From the NCBI RefSeq assembly GCF_009363655.1, contig NZ_CP045393.1, forward strand, positions 2,604,001-2,668,000: DNA of 64,000 nucleotides, given 5' to 3'. The notes beneath the pieces were generated by a model. The model saw only the letters and a program-made list of their open reading frames with translations. It made no database searches and had not been told where the DNA came from. Positions within the stretch are counted from its first letter, which is position 1. The number at the start of each line of letters is the position of its first letter. The position numbers and the translations under genes are program-made. Below are positions 50,568-59,631 of the stretch, one piece after another. The DNA is from Roseovarius sp. THAF27. GTDB lineage: Bacteria; Pseudomonadota; Alphaproteobacteria; Rhodobacterales; Rhodobacteraceae.

Positions 50568-51806
50568 ATGTCGTCGCGCCTGCCCACAGCGTTCATCCTG
50601 ATCACCGTCATGATCGACGCCATGGGCATCGGGATCATCATCCCCGTGATGCCCGAGCTGATAATGGATATCGACGGCGGCACGCTCGCGTCGGCGGCGC
50701 TCTGGGGCGGCGTGCTGACCTCGCTCTTCGCGGTGATGCAATTCCTCTTCGGCCCTATGGTGGGCAACCTCAGCGACCGCTTCGGGCGGCGGCCGATCCT
50801 CTTGGGCTCGCTCTTCATCCTCGCGCTCGACTACCTCGTGATGGCCGTGGCCCACGCCATGTGGCTCTTGGTGCTGGGCCGACTGGTGGGCGGCATCATG
50901 GCGGCCACGCAGTCGACCGCCGCCGCCTTCATGGCCGACACCTCGCCGCCCGAAAAGCGCGGCGCGGGCTTTGGCCTGGTGTCGGCGGCCTTCGGCATGG
51001 GCTTCGTGCTCGGCCCCGTCATCGGCGGCTTGCTGGGCGATCTCGGCCCCCGCGCGCCCTTCTATGCCGCAGCGTCACTCGCCTTCGCCAACTTCCTCTT
51101 CGGCTGGGCGGTCCTCAGCGAGACCATAACCCCCGACCGCGCCCGCCCCTTCGTCTGGGCCCGGGCCAATCCGTTCGGCGCCCTGCGCCAGATCCGCGCC
51201 CTGCCCGGCCTCGGGCGCCTGCTGGTCGTCCTGCTGCTCTATCAACTGGCGTTCAACGTCTATCCCGCCATCTGGTCCTACTACACCACCGCCGCCTTCG
51301 GCTGGGACCCGTCGATGATCGGGCTTTCACTCGGCATCTTCGGCATCTCGATCTTCGCCGTGCAGGCCGGGCTGATCGGCGTCGCCATCGCGCGGCTGGG
51401 CGAGGCCGGAACGGTTGTGCTGGCCCTCGGCTTCGCCATCCTCAGCTTCGCCGTGCTGGGCGTCATCCAGACCGGCTGGTTGGCCCTCGCCCTCACCCCC
51501 GTCTCGGCGCTGGCGGCCATGTGCGTGCCCGCCCTGCACGCCATCATGTCCCGCCGCACGCCACACGATGCCCAGGGCGAGCTCCAAGGCATCTTCACCT
51601 CGGTGGGGGCGCTGGCCATGATCATCTCGCCACTGATGATGACCAATATCTTCGCCGCCTTCACCCATGCCGACGCCCCCCTCACCCTCCCCGGCGCGCC
51701 CTTCCTCGCCGCGCTCGTGCTGGTGGCCCTCGGCCTCGTGCTCTTTCTCACCCGCAGGCGCCACGCCTCCGCCGATTACGTCCCGACAGGTCGCAATCGG
51801 CCTTGA
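50568..51806 (+). CDS. MFS transporter of the TCR/Tet drug-efflux type
   Basis: 412 residues with about 12 spans. It starts with the Tet-family pattern ITVMIDAMGIGIIIPVMPEL. The MFS motif A is GNLSDRFGRRPILLGSLF, and a motif C-like segment, GMGFVLGPVIGGLLG, is in span 5. It probably exports a hydrophobic drug or metabolite by proton antiport. The similarity to TetA is at family level; resistance should not be assumed. Confidence 0.88.
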   Translation: MSSRLPTAFILITVMIDAMGIGIIIPVMPELIMDIDGGTLASAALWGGVLTSLFAVMQFLFGPMVGNLSDRFGRRPILLGSLFILALDYLVMAVAHAMWLLVLGRLVGGIMAATQSTAAAFMADTSPPEKRGAGFGLVSAAFGMGFVLGPVIGGLLGDLGPRAPFYAAASLAFANFLFGWAVLSETITPDRARPFVWARANPFGALRQIRALPGLGRLLVVLLLYQLAFNVYPAIWSYYTTAAFGWDPSMIGLSLGIFGISIFAVQAGLIGVAIARLGEAGTVVLALGFAILSFAVLGVIQTGWLALALTPVSALAAMCVPALHAIMSRRTPHDAQGELQGIFTSVGALAMIISPLMMTNIFAAFTHADAPLTLPGAPFLAALVLVALGLVLFLTRRRHASADYVPTGRNRP

Positions 51807-51858
51807 AACCGCGCGGAAAAACCGATCAGGCTGGCGGTCAGCAAGAACGGGAGGGATC

Positions 51859-52944
51859 ATGAAAACCATCAAAGCCGCCGTCTGCCACGAATTCGGCACC
51901 CCCCTCGTGATCGAGGACGTCCGCCTGCGCGGCCCTGAACAGAACGAAGTCGAGGTCGCGCTGGAAACCGTGGCGATCTGCCATTCCGACATCTCCTATG
52001 CCGACGGTGCCTGGGGCGGGTCCCTGCCGGCGGTCTATGGACACGAGGCCGCGGGCCGCATCTCGGGCATCGGCGACGGTGTGACCGGCCTTGCCGTGGG
52101 CGACCCGGTGGTAGTCACGCTCATCCGCGCCTGCGGTCAATGCCCCAGCTGCGGCGCGGGCCGGCCCACGGGCTGCGAAACCCCGTTCGACGGCGACCAC
52201 GGCGCGCTTTCCACAGCCGACGGCGGCAAGCTGCACCAGGCCATGGCCTGCGGCGCCTTTGCCACCGACGTGGTCGTGCACCACTCCCAGGTCGTAAAGA
52301 TCCCCGAAGGCATGGCGATGGACGCGGCCTCGCTCCTGGCCTGCGGCGTTGTCACCGGCGTCGGCGCGGTCGTCAACGCGGCCCAGCTGCGCGCCGGTCA
52401 GGACGTGGTCGTGATCGGCGCGGGCGGCGTCGGCCTCAACGCCATCCAGGGCGCGCGCATCGCCGGCGCCCGCCGCATCGTCGCCGTCGACATGACCGAA
52501 GACAAGCTGGCCGATGCGAAAGCCTTCGGCGCCACCGACGGCGTGCTCGCCTCCCAGGACAAACCCTGGCGCGCCGCGAAACAGGCGATGGGCCGTGGCG
52601 CCGACGCCGTGCTGGTCACGGTAGGCGCCGCCCGCGCCTATGACGAAGCCCCCCGCTATATCGCGGGCGGCGGCAAGGTCATCATGGTCGGCATGCCCGC
52701 CTCGGGGTCGGAATCGACCTACGAGGCCGCCAACTTCGCCGCCGCCGGGCAGAGCATGGTCGGCTCGAAAATGGGCGACGTGGTGATCCGCCGCGACATT
52801 CCCTGGATGATCGACCTCTACGGCCAAGGCCGGTTGAAACTGGATGAACTCATCTCCAACCGCTGGACCCTCGACCAGATCAACGACGCCATCGCCGACA
52901 CCAAGACCGGCAATGCCCGGCGCAACGTCATCATGCTGCGCTAG
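51859..52944 (+). CDS. Zinc-dependent alcohol dehydrogenase
   Basis: 361 residues from the ATG at 51859, preceded by GGGAGGG. Catalytic zinc ligands appear in VAICHSDISYADG and VYGHEAAG. The structural zinc site is CGQCPSCGAGRPTGC. The NAD-binding loop is VVIGAGGVGLNAIQGA. It is a class III-like ADH in general layout; the alcohol is unknown. It starts 52 bp after the MFS gene. Confidence 0.9.
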   Translation: MKTIKAAVCHEFGTPLVIEDVRLRGPEQNEVEVALETVAICHSDISYADGAWGGSLPAVYGHEAAGRISGIGDGVTGLAVGDPVVVTLIRACGQCPSCGAGRPTGCETPFDGDHGALSTADGGKLHQAMACGAFATDVVVHHSQVVKIPEGMAMDAASLLACGVVTGVGAVVNAAQLRAGQDVVVIGAGGVGLNAIQGARIAGARRIVAVDMTEDKLADAKAFGATDGVLASQDKPWRAAKQAMGRGADAVLVTVGAARAYDEAPRYIAGGGKVIMVGMPASGSESTYEAANFAAAGQSMVGSKMGDVVIRRDIPWMIDLYGQGRLKLDELISNRWTLDQINDAIADTKTGNARRNVIMLR

Positions 52945-53017
52945 TGCGCCGCCGGGTGCGGCATTTTCCGGCGATCGTCGTGCGGTCTGTTGAAAAATGG
53001 GGCCACGAGACGCGCAC

Positions 53018-53056
53018 CGTCGGCATACCACCCGGATACCGACGCAATACCGACGC
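53018..53056. promoter_or_regulatory. Repeats upstream of the enolase-superfamily gene
   Basis: ATACCGACGC occurs twice, at 53036-53045 and 53047-53056, 11 bp apart, one helical turn. A near-inverted copy, CGTCGGCAT, lies at 53018-53026. The set sits about 110-150 bp before the ATG at 53168 in a 223-bp gap, so it may be an operator. Confidence 0.35.
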
Positions 53057-53167
53057 CGATTTCGGGCTATAGCCGGCGTTAACCCTTTCCCCCGAATCGC
53101 CCCGATTTCCGGCTTGCCCCGTCGCGCCTCCCGGGCCACCGTGCATACCGACAGCAGGGAGACCTTC

Positions 53168-54400
53168 ATGAAACTCAAGGACCTCGACATCCTCGTCACC
53201 GCGCCCCCCGCGCCGGGCTGGGGCGGGCAGTACTGGATCCTGGTGAAACTGACCACGGATAACGGCATCACCGGCTGGGGCGAATGCTATGCCACCAGCG
53301 TCGGCCCCGACGCGATGACCGCCGTCATCACCGACGTGTTCACCCGGCACATGCAAGGCCAAAGCCCTGAAAACATTGAATTCATGTTCCGCCGCGCCTA
53401 TTCCTCGGGCTTCACACAGCGCCCCGATCTGACCATCATGGGCGCCTTTTCCGGGCTGGAAATCGCTTGCTGGGACATCCTCGGCAAGGCCCGCGAGCGT
53501 CCGGTCTGGGCGCTCTTGGGCGGGCGGATGAACGACCGCATCCGCGCCTATACCTACCTCTACCCCCTCCCGCAGCACGACATCACGCCGTTCTGGACCT
53601 CGCCCGACATGGCCGCCGAGTCCGCGCTCGACTTGCTAAGCCGCGGATATACCGCGGTAAAATTCGACCCCGCCGGCCCCTACACCATGCGCGGCGGCCA
53701 CATGCCCGCCGGCACCGACATCTCGCTCTCGGCCGCCTTCTGCAAGGCGATCCGCGAGGCCGTGGGCGACCGCGCCGACCTTCTCTTCGGCACCCACGGC
53801 CAGTTCACCACGGCGGGCGCCATCCGCCTCGCCAAGGCGATCGAGCCCTACGATCCGCTCTGGTACGAAGAGCCCGTTCCCCCTGATAACGTTGGGGAAA
53901 TGGCCAAGGTTGCCGCCGCCACCTCGATCCCCGTCGCCACCGGCGAACGCCTTACGACCAAGGCCGAATTCGCGCCTGTCCTGCGTTCCGGCGCGGCGTC
54001 GATCCTGCAACCGGCCCTGGGCCGCGTGGGCGGCATCTGGGAGGCCAAGAAGATCGCCGCCATGGCCGAGGTCTACAACGCCCAGATGGCCCCGCATCTT
54101 TACGCCGGGCCGGTGGAATGGGCCGCCAACGTGCATTTTGCGGCCTCCATCCCCAATATCCTCATGGCCGAAACCATCGAGACCGACTTTCACAACCGAT
54201 TGATAAAGAACAAGATCCGCGTCGAGGACGGCTTCATCACACCGCCCGACGCCCCCGGCCTGGGGATCGAGGTGGACGAGGATCTCGCCCGCGCGCATCC
54301 CTTCACCGGCGACGGCCTTCACCTGCAGATGCAGGATGCGCCGTGCGACTACGTCAATGGCAATTCCTTTGCCGGCGGCGCCCCGGTCAAGACCGGCTGA
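53168..54400 (+). CDS. Mandelate racemase/muconate lactonizing enzyme family protein
   Basis: 410 residues from the ATG at 53168, preceded by GGGAG. The N-terminal capping domain (1-125) includes TGWGECYATSVGPDAM. The barrel contains a catalytic-type Lys region (GYTAVKFDPAGPY), acidic metal ligands in LLFGTHGQFT and LWYEEPVPPDN, GERLTTKAEF, and a late His in APHLYAGPVE. It resembles acid-sugar dehydratases such as galactonate or mannonate dehydratase. The adjacent alcohol dehydrogenase and MFS genes could belong to the same pathway, but this is not shown. Confidence 0.88.
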   Translation: MKLKDLDILVTAPPAPGWGGQYWILVKLTTDNGITGWGECYATSVGPDAMTAVITDVFTRHMQGQSPENIEFMFRRAYSSGFTQRPDLTIMGAFSGLEIACWDILGKARERPVWALLGGRMNDRIRAYTYLYPLPQHDITPFWTSPDMAAESALDLLSRGYTAVKFDPAGPYTMRGGHMPAGTDISLSAAFCKAIREAVGDRADLLFGTHGQFTTAGAIRLAKAIEPYDPLWYEEPVPPDNVGEMAKVAAATSIPVATGERLTTKAEFAPVLRSGAASILQPALGRVGGIWEAKKIAAMAEVYNAQMAPHLYAGPVEWAANVHFAASIPNILMAETIETDFHNRLIKNKIRVEDGFITPPDAPGLGIEVDEDLARAHPFTGDGLHLQMQDAPCDYVNGNSFAGGAPVKTG

Positions 54401-54489
54401 ACGCCGCGCCGCGCGGCATCGCACCGGCGTTTTAAGACGCGCTTAACATCTTCGTGGTCTGATCCCGCTGCGTGGCTCGTGGATCGGGC

Positions 54490-55782
54490 TCAGCAGCCGC
54501 CGGACTGGACCAGTCCATAGCCGTAATGCGTATCGCGCCCGCCGGGGCCAAGATCCCGCGCCGAGCGCCGCAGCACTGCCCGCGCCCCGTTCAGCGACAG
54601 CCCCCCGCGCGAGGCCTGCCGCGCCAGGATCGCGGTCACCACCGGCGCGGCAAAGGACGTGCCGGAGCGATAGCTGCCGCCATTGCCCCAGGCGACGTAA
54701 AGGTCCACGCCGGGCGCGGCGAACTCGATGTGGTTGCCGTAATTGGCCCGCCCGTAAAGCCGCCCGCTCGCGTCCACCGCCGTCACGGCGATGGTGTCGG
54801 GCGAGGCCGCGGGAAAGACAGGCGCACCGCTGCGGTCGTTGCCGGCGGCGGCCACGATCACCGTGCCCCGTCCCTGGGCCAGCGCAAGCAGCTTGGCGAA
54901 CACCCGGTTGTTCGCGCCGGAAAACGACATGTTGACCAGCCGGACGCCGTTGCCGACCAGCCAGTCCAGGCTGGCCGCCACGCTCTCCAACCGCCCGCCG
55001 TCGCTGCTTTTTTCCAGCCCGAACGCCTCGGCGGCATAGACCTGCACCCCCGGCGCCAGGCCCGCCAGCGGCCCGGCCCCGGCCGAGCCCGCGATCAGCC
55101 CCGCCACGGCGGTACCATGGCTGGCCCCGGTGCGGCGCGCGCCCTCGCGCAGAAAGCTCTGCCGCACGATCCGCACCCCGCCAAAGGCCGGGTGACCCGC
55201 GTTGACCGCACCGTCGATTACGCCCACGCGAAGGCTGCGCCCGACACGGCAGCTCTGTCCCGGCGCGTCGCCTACCATCGCCGCGTGATAGACGCGCGGG
55301 CCCGCCGACCGGAAATAAATCTTGTGCAGGTCCAGCACCGCCGAAGGCGTGCGGCCCGCCAACAGCGCCCGCCCCTGCTGCAGCGTCAAGGTGCGCGGAA
55401 AGACGAAGAAATACATCTGCTGCCCGAATTGCGGCAGGGGGCGTTCGCGCAGCAATGTCGCGCCCGCGCTGACCAGTGCCTGCGCTGCGGCCGTCGCCTG
55501 GCCCCGGTTGACCAGCAGCACGTATTCCGGCGAGCCGTCGGTGGCCTGCACCTCGTCCCGCGCCGCCCGGCGCAGCCCGCCGGTCGGTTTCGTGCGCGGG
55601 TTGTTGCCTGCATTTCCGCCGCGTCCGCCGGTGCCCTGCTGCACCTCGACAAGACCGGGCAGACCGCACGTCCCGACACAAGCCGGGTCCGGCAGGGCCA
55701 CGGCAGCTCGCGCCGTTTGCGGTGCCACAATAGCAAGAAGACAAAGGCTCAAGATCGCCACGAGAAGCCGGAAAAAGGTCAT
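54490..55782 (-). CDS. Secreted S8 (subtilisin-like) serine peptidase
   Basis: 430 residues from the ATG at 55782. The signal peptide ends near PQTARA (about 26). A Gly-rich linker (about 45-80) and a prodomain-like segment (about 84-157) precede the catalytic domain. The triad is intact: Asp190 in VGVIDGAVNAGH, His222 in GASHGTAVAGLIAG, Ser376 in GTSFAAPVV, with oxyanion Asn315 in AAAGNDRSG. It begins one base after the anti-sigma gene's stop, as the third gene of a sigma/anti-sigma/protease operon. It probably acts in the periplasm or outside the cell. Confidence 0.92.
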   Translation of the reverse strand: MTFFRLLVAILSLCLLAIVAPQTARAAVALPDPACVGTCGLPGLVEVQQGTGGRGGNAGNNPRTKPTGGLRRAARDEVQATDGSPEYVLLVNRGQATAAAQALVSAGATLLRERPLPQFGQQMYFFVFPRTLTLQQGRALLAGRTPSAVLDLHKIYFRSAGPRVYHAAMVGDAPGQSCRVGRSLRVGVIDGAVNAGHPAFGGVRIVRQSFLREGARRTGASHGTAVAGLIAGSAGAGPLAGLAPGVQVYAAEAFGLEKSSDGGRLESVAASLDWLVGNGVRLVNMSFSGANNRVFAKLLALAQGRGTVIVAAAGNDRSGAPVFPAASPDTIAVTAVDASGRLYGRANYGNHIEFAAPGVDLYVAWGNGGSYRSGTSFAAPVVTAILARQASRGGLSLNGARAVLRRSARDLGPGGRDTHYGYGLVQSGGC

Positions 55783-55783
55783 G

Positions 55784-56410
55784 TCATTCAACGCTTTCCA
55801 CAATATCGTCCCGCGCCTGAAGCGCCGCCACGGCCTCGGTGCGTGCCGCGTTGTCCGACGCCGCCAGCGTGTAGAGCCCGATGGCCGACGGCCCGTCCAC
55901 GATCACGAGGCCCTGCGCCAGAAGCAGCGCCCGTACGTCCGCCTCGGTTGCGTCCTCGGCAAAGGCCACGCGGATCGTGTGCTCGGCGCGCGCCGTCGTC
56001 TCTTCACCGCCCGCGAGTTCAAAATCAGTGCCCCCATCATAACCGATATAGGCGGTCTGCGCTACAACCAGGCCGAACAGAACCACCGCCGCGATCTTCC
56101 AGAAATTGCCGGGCGCGGTCGGGCTGTTCGCGGCCTCCGGCAAACCGGCCTGCGGCACAACCGGCGCCGCGGCCTCGGTGTCGAGCTCACGCATCAGGCG
56201 GGCCAGCCCCAATTCTCCGGGCGACGAAACGTCCTCGGCCTGCATATTCAGGCGCATGGCCCGCAACGCCTCAAGCTCGCCGGCCAGCTGCGGGTCGGCC
56301 GCGACAGCAGCCTCGACGGCGGCGCGCTCCTCGCCCTCGAGCGTGTCATTGGCGAGAAAGACCAGCAGCGCCTCGATCTCGTCGCGGGACAGGTCCGATC
56401 CGTCGGTCAT
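55784..56410 (-). CDS. Membrane anti-sigma factor with a prodomain-like periplasmic domain
   Basis: 208 residues from the ATG at 56410. A cytoplasmic helical region (1-60, LSRDEIEALLVFLANDTLEG) should bind the sigma factor; there is no zinc HxxxCxxC motif. One membrane span lies at about 103-123. The periplasmic part (145-208) has IRVAFAEDATEADVRALLLA then LVIVDGPSAIGLYTL, a pattern like subtilase prodomains. It overlaps the sigma gene by four bases (ATGA) and is one base from the subtilase. Confidence 0.85.
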   Translation of the reverse strand: MTDGSDLSRDEIEALLVFLANDTLEGEERAAVEAAVAADPQLAGELEALRAMRLNMQAEDVSSPGELGLARLMRELDTEAAAPVVPQAGLPEAANSPTAPGNFWKIAAVVLFGLVVAQTAYIGYDGGTDFELAGGEETTARAEHTIRVAFAEDATEADVRALLLAQGLVIVDGPSAIGLYTLAASDNAARTEAVAALQARDDIVESVE

Positions 56411-56958
56411 GACCGCACCTCCATCCGGCCTGAGAGGCAATGCAGCAGCAGTTTCTTGGCATGAAAGACCCGCGTCTTGATCGTGCCCTCCGGCACCTCG
56501 GCCACGGTGGCGATCTCGCTATAGGTCATGTCCTGGTAGAAGGCCAGTTCCACCGCCGCCCGGTGCTGCGGCTTCAACTGGTCCAGGCAATGGCGCAGAT
56601 GCTCCGCCTCCTGTGCCGTGGCAAGGCAGGTCGCCGCGTCAGGACTGTCGTCCACGCGTTCGTCGATCTCGTCGGTCAGGTCGACCCGTTTGTGCTTGCG
56701 AAAATGATCCATCGTTTTCCTGTAGGCTATACCGAATACCCAAGTTTTCACCGTCGACCGTCCCTCGAAGCGCCCAGCCGAGCGCCAGATGTCCATGAAG
56801 ACGTCATGCTGTATGTCGGCCGCCTCGTGCGGATCGTTCATTTTCGAGACGATGAACCGGAAAACGGGCTTTTCCAGCGCCTTGTAGAAGGCGGCAAAGG
56901 CATCACGGTCACTGGCGGCCATGCGCCTCAGAAGCTCTGCAAGTTCGCTGTTCTGCAT
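56407..56958 (-). CDS. ECF-type RNA polymerase sigma factor
   Basis: 183 residues from the ATG at 56958, preceded by GGGAC. Region 2 (about 15-85) contains AADIQHDVFMDIWRSAGRFEG and WVFGIAYRKTMDHFRKHKR. Region 4 (about 120-175) has DMTYSEIATVAEVPEGTIKTRVFHAKKLL. It starts an operon with its anti-sigma factor and a secreted protease, and probably controls envelope genes, including its own. The upstream 113 bp do not contain an obvious GGAAC-type ECF promoter. Confidence 0.93.
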   Translation of the reverse strand: MQNSELAELLRRMAASDRDAFAAFYKALEKPVFRFIVSKMNDPHEAADIQHDVFMDIWRSAGRFEGRSTVKTWVFGIAYRKTMDHFRKHKRVDLTDEIDERVDDSPDAATCLATAQEAEHLRHCLDQLKPQHRAAVELAFYQDMTYSEIATVAEVPEGTIKTRVFHAKKLLLHCLSGRMEVRS

Positions 56959-57071
56959 ACTGTCCCGTCCGTTTCCCACGGCGCAGGGTCCCGATGCGCC
57001 GCCGCGGACAGGATGCAATGAGACGGCCCGCGCGGTCAAAGCCTAACATGCTGCCCTTGTCATGGCATTTC

Positions 57072-58001
57072 CTAGGGCAAAAGCCCCAGCCACACCCAGA
57101 CCGTCAGCACCGAAAGCGCCGTCGCCATCAGTACAGTCGTCGCCGCCACCCGCATCGCCCGCCCATACATGCTGGCGAAGATATAGACATTGATGCCAGG
57201 CGCCATCGCCGCGGTCAGAACCGCCGACCGCGTCGCGTCCACCGACAGATCGAAAGCCAGTCCCAGACCGCGCGTGACCAGCGGATGCACCACGAGCGAG
57301 ATCAGGCACAGGTAGAGAACCAGACGCAGGTCGCCTTCCGGGCGATAGCTGGCCAGCACCCCGCCCACGCCGAACAGCGCGGCCGGAAGCGCCGCGCGCA
57401 CCAGCAGGTCCAGCGCGTCGTTCACCGTGCCCGGCAACGGCAATCCGCTGAGATTCACCGCAAAACCCAGAAGAATGCCCAGGATCAGCGTATTGGAAAA
57501 CATCGCCTTCAACACGCGCATCACGAGCCCGGAACCGGCCTGCCCCTTGGCGCGGACAATCTCCATCGCCGTGATCCCGACGCCATAGCAGATGGGCGAA
57601 TGCAGCGCGATGATGGCATAGTTGGCCTCCAGCGCGTCCGGCCCATAGGCGCGTTCGGTCAAGGGCAACCCCAGCAAAAGCGAGTTGGAAAAGAGGCCAC
57701 AGAAACCGATGGCCACGCAATCCTCCCAGGGGCGCCCGAACAGGAACCGCCCGCCCAGCATGCCCAGGACAAAGCCCGCCAAGGCTCCTGCATAGAAGCT
57801 CACCAGCATACGCCATTCGAAGTATTGGCCAAGGTCCAGCCGCGAGATGGCCACGAACAGAAGGCAGGGAACCGCGAAGCTCTGGACAAAGGTCATCAGC
57901 CCTTCAACGCCGCTCTGGCTGAACCAGCCGCGCCAGACCGCCACATAGCCAAAGCCGATGATCATGAAGACCGGCAGGATGACGTCCAACAGGGCCTGCA
58001 T
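57072..58001 (-). CDS. AEC-family (auxin efflux carrier-like) transporter
   Basis: 309 residues with about ten membrane spans. It starts MQALLDVILPVFMIIGFGYVA and has the family segments FCGLFSNSLLLGLPLTERAYG and MAPGINVYIFASMYGRA. Bacterial AEC carriers export small carboxylates such as malonate or malate. It starts four bases after the end of the PhnP-like gene's coding region, so it probably belongs to the same leftward operon. Confidence 0.9.
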   Translation of the reverse strand: MQALLDVILPVFMIIGFGYVAVWRGWFSQSGVEGLMTFVQSFAVPCLLFVAISRLDLGQYFEWRMLVSFYAGALAGFVLGMLGGRFLFGRPWEDCVAIGFCGLFSNSLLLGLPLTERAYGPDALEANYAIIALHSPICYGVGITAMEIVRAKGQAGSGLVMRVLKAMFSNTLILGILLGFAVNLSGLPLPGTVNDALDLLVRAALPAALFGVGGVLASYRPEGDLRLVLYLCLISLVVHPLVTRGLGLAFDLSVDATRSAVLTAAMAPGINVYIFASMYGRAMRVAATTVLMATALSVLTVWVWLGLLP

Positions 58002-58005
58002 TGCG

Positions 58006-58803
58006 CTAGTCCCTGTAGGTGATCACCATGCCGTCATAGGCCGGGGTGATATGGTCGGGGGTTTCCGCGACAAGGGTCTGATAATCCATGTCGATATGCA
58101 TGTTGGTCAGCACACCGCGACGCGGGGCGGCGCGTGCCAGCCACTCCAGCGACTGCTCCAGGTGGGAATGCGTCGGGTGCGGCGTGCGCCGCAGCGCGTC
58201 GAGAATCCAGCAATCCAGGTTCTCCAGGACCTTCCAACTGTCGTCGGGAATTTCCGCGACATCCGGCAGGTAGGCAAGGTCGTTCACCCGGAATCCCAGC
58301 GCGTCGATCGAGCCGTGGTTGACCACGAAGGGACGCAGGGTGACGGCCCCGCCCTGCCCTTCGATGACCACGTCGCCCTTGATCGTGTGCATGTCGAGGA
58401 TGGGGGGATAGGGGCTGTCCTCGGGCTGCGTGAAGGCATAGCCAAAGCGTGAATAGAGCGCATTCTGCGTGTCGCCATCGGCCCAGACCGGCAGGCGCTG
58501 GCGCATGTTGAACACGATCATCCGCAGATCGTCCAGCCCATGCACATGGTCGGCGTGGGCGTGGGTATAGACCACCGCGTCAAGCGCGCCCACGCCCGCA
58601 TCCAGCAGTTGGCTTCGCAGGTCGGGCGAGGTGTCGATCAGCACCCGCGTGGTCCCGTCCTCGCCTTCGCGCTCGATCAGCATCGAGCAGCGACGGCGGT
58701 AATTCTTCGGGTTTTCCGGGTCGCAGTCGCCCCAGTGCCCGCCAAGGCGCGGCACCCCGCCGGACGACCCGCAGCCCAGGATGGTGAAGCGTGTCTCCCC
58801 CAT
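58006..58803 (-). CDS. PhnP-like metallo-beta-lactamase-fold hydrolase
   Basis: 265 residues from the ATG at 58803. It starts FTILGCGSSGGVPRLGGHWG, followed by CDPENPKNYRRRCS, then the metal motif VVYTHAHADHVHGLDDLR and a later THSHLEQSLEWL. Members are phosphodiesterases of the PhnP or tRNase Z-like group. Its ATG overlaps the TatD stop (ATGA), so the two are translationally coupled. Confidence 0.9.
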   Translation of the reverse strand: MGETRFTILGCGSSGGVPRLGGHWGDCDPENPKNYRRRCSMLIEREGEDGTTRVLIDTSPDLRSQLLDAGVGALDAVVYTHAHADHVHGLDDLRMIVFNMRQRLPVWADGDTQNALYSRFGYAFTQPEDSPYPPILDMHTIKGDVVIEGQGGAVTLRPFVVNHGSIDALGFRVNDLAYLPDVAEIPDDSWKVLENLDCWILDALRRTPHPTHSHLEQSLEWLARAAPRRGVLTNMHIDMDYQTLVAETPDHITPAYDGMVITYRD

Positions 58804-59609
58804 CAGGCGGCGGCTTTCCATTGCGCGGCCTTCCAGAACAGTCGGTCGAAATTGGCCTGGGTCTGCGCCGCGAAATCGGGCCAGTCCAGGCCGAACACCT
58901 CGGCGCCCACCTTGGCCGTATGAACCGTATAGGCCGGCTCGTTGCGCTTGCCGCGATAGGGCGGCGGGGCGAGGTAAGGCGCGTCGGTTTCCACCAGGAC
59001 CCGGTCCACCGGGGCGGTCGCGAATATGTCGCGCAACTCCTGGCTTTTGGGAAAGGCCGAGATGCCGGACATCGACAGGTAGAACCCAAGGTCCAGCGCC
59101 GCCTTGCCCAGCGCCGCACCGGACGAAAAGCAATGCATCACGCAACTGTATGCGCCCGCCTTGTGCTCCTCGGTCAGGATCCGCGCCATGTCCTCGTCGG
59201 CATCCCGCGCGTGGATGATCAGCGGCAACCCGGTCTGGCGCGCGGCCTCGATATGCAGGCGCAGGCTTTCCTGCTGCGCACCCGCGCTCTCGGCGGTGTA
59301 GTGATAATCCAGCCCCGTTTCGCCGATGCCCACAAACTTGGGATGCTGCGCCAGCGCCACCAGTTCGTCGACCGTGGCCATCGGCTCATCCGCGACGCTC
59401 ATCGGGTGGGTGCCGGCGGCATAGAAGACTTGCGGATGCGCCTCGGCAATCGCCCGCACCTGCGGCTCCAGCCGCAGCTTGGTGCAGATGCTGACCATCC
59501 GCGTCACCCCGGCCTCGACGGCGCGGGCGATGACGTCGCCGCGTTCTTCGTCGAAGGTCTCGAAATCAAGATGGCAATGGCTGTCGGTGATCTGGACTTG
59601 GTCGGTCAT
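58803..59609 (-). CDS. TatD-family metal-dependent hydrolase
   Basis: 268 residues from the ATG at 59609. Metal ligands: TDSHCHLDFETF at the start, IGETGLDYHY, PLIIHARDADEDM, MHCFSS and LVETDAPYLAPPPYRGKRNEP. TatD proteins act as 3'-5' exonucleases or D-aminoacyl hydrolases in DNA or RNA quality control. It lies between holB (22 bp upstream) and the PhnP-like gene; tmk-holB-tatD-like order is widespread. Confidence 0.93.
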   Translation of the reverse strand: MTDQVQITDSHCHLDFETFDEERGDVIARAVEAGVTRMVSICTKLRLEPQVRAIAEAHPQVFYAAGTHPMSVADEPMATVDELVALAQHPKFVGIGETGLDYHYTAESAGAQQESLRLHIEAARQTGLPLIIHARDADEDMARILTEEHKAGAYSCVMHCFSSGAALGKAALDLGFYLSMSGISAFPKSQELRDIFATAPVDRVLVETDAPYLAPPPYRGKRNEPAYTVHTAKVGAEVFGLDWPDFAAQTQANFDRLFWKAAQWKAAA

Positions 59610-59631
59610 GGGGCCTTGGGTCTGATGGTGC

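Noticed and set aside
50568-51806. Tetracycline resistance gene
   Set aside because: The protein is only family-level similar to TetA and has no adjacent tetR or mobile element; a general MFS exporter is the safer call.
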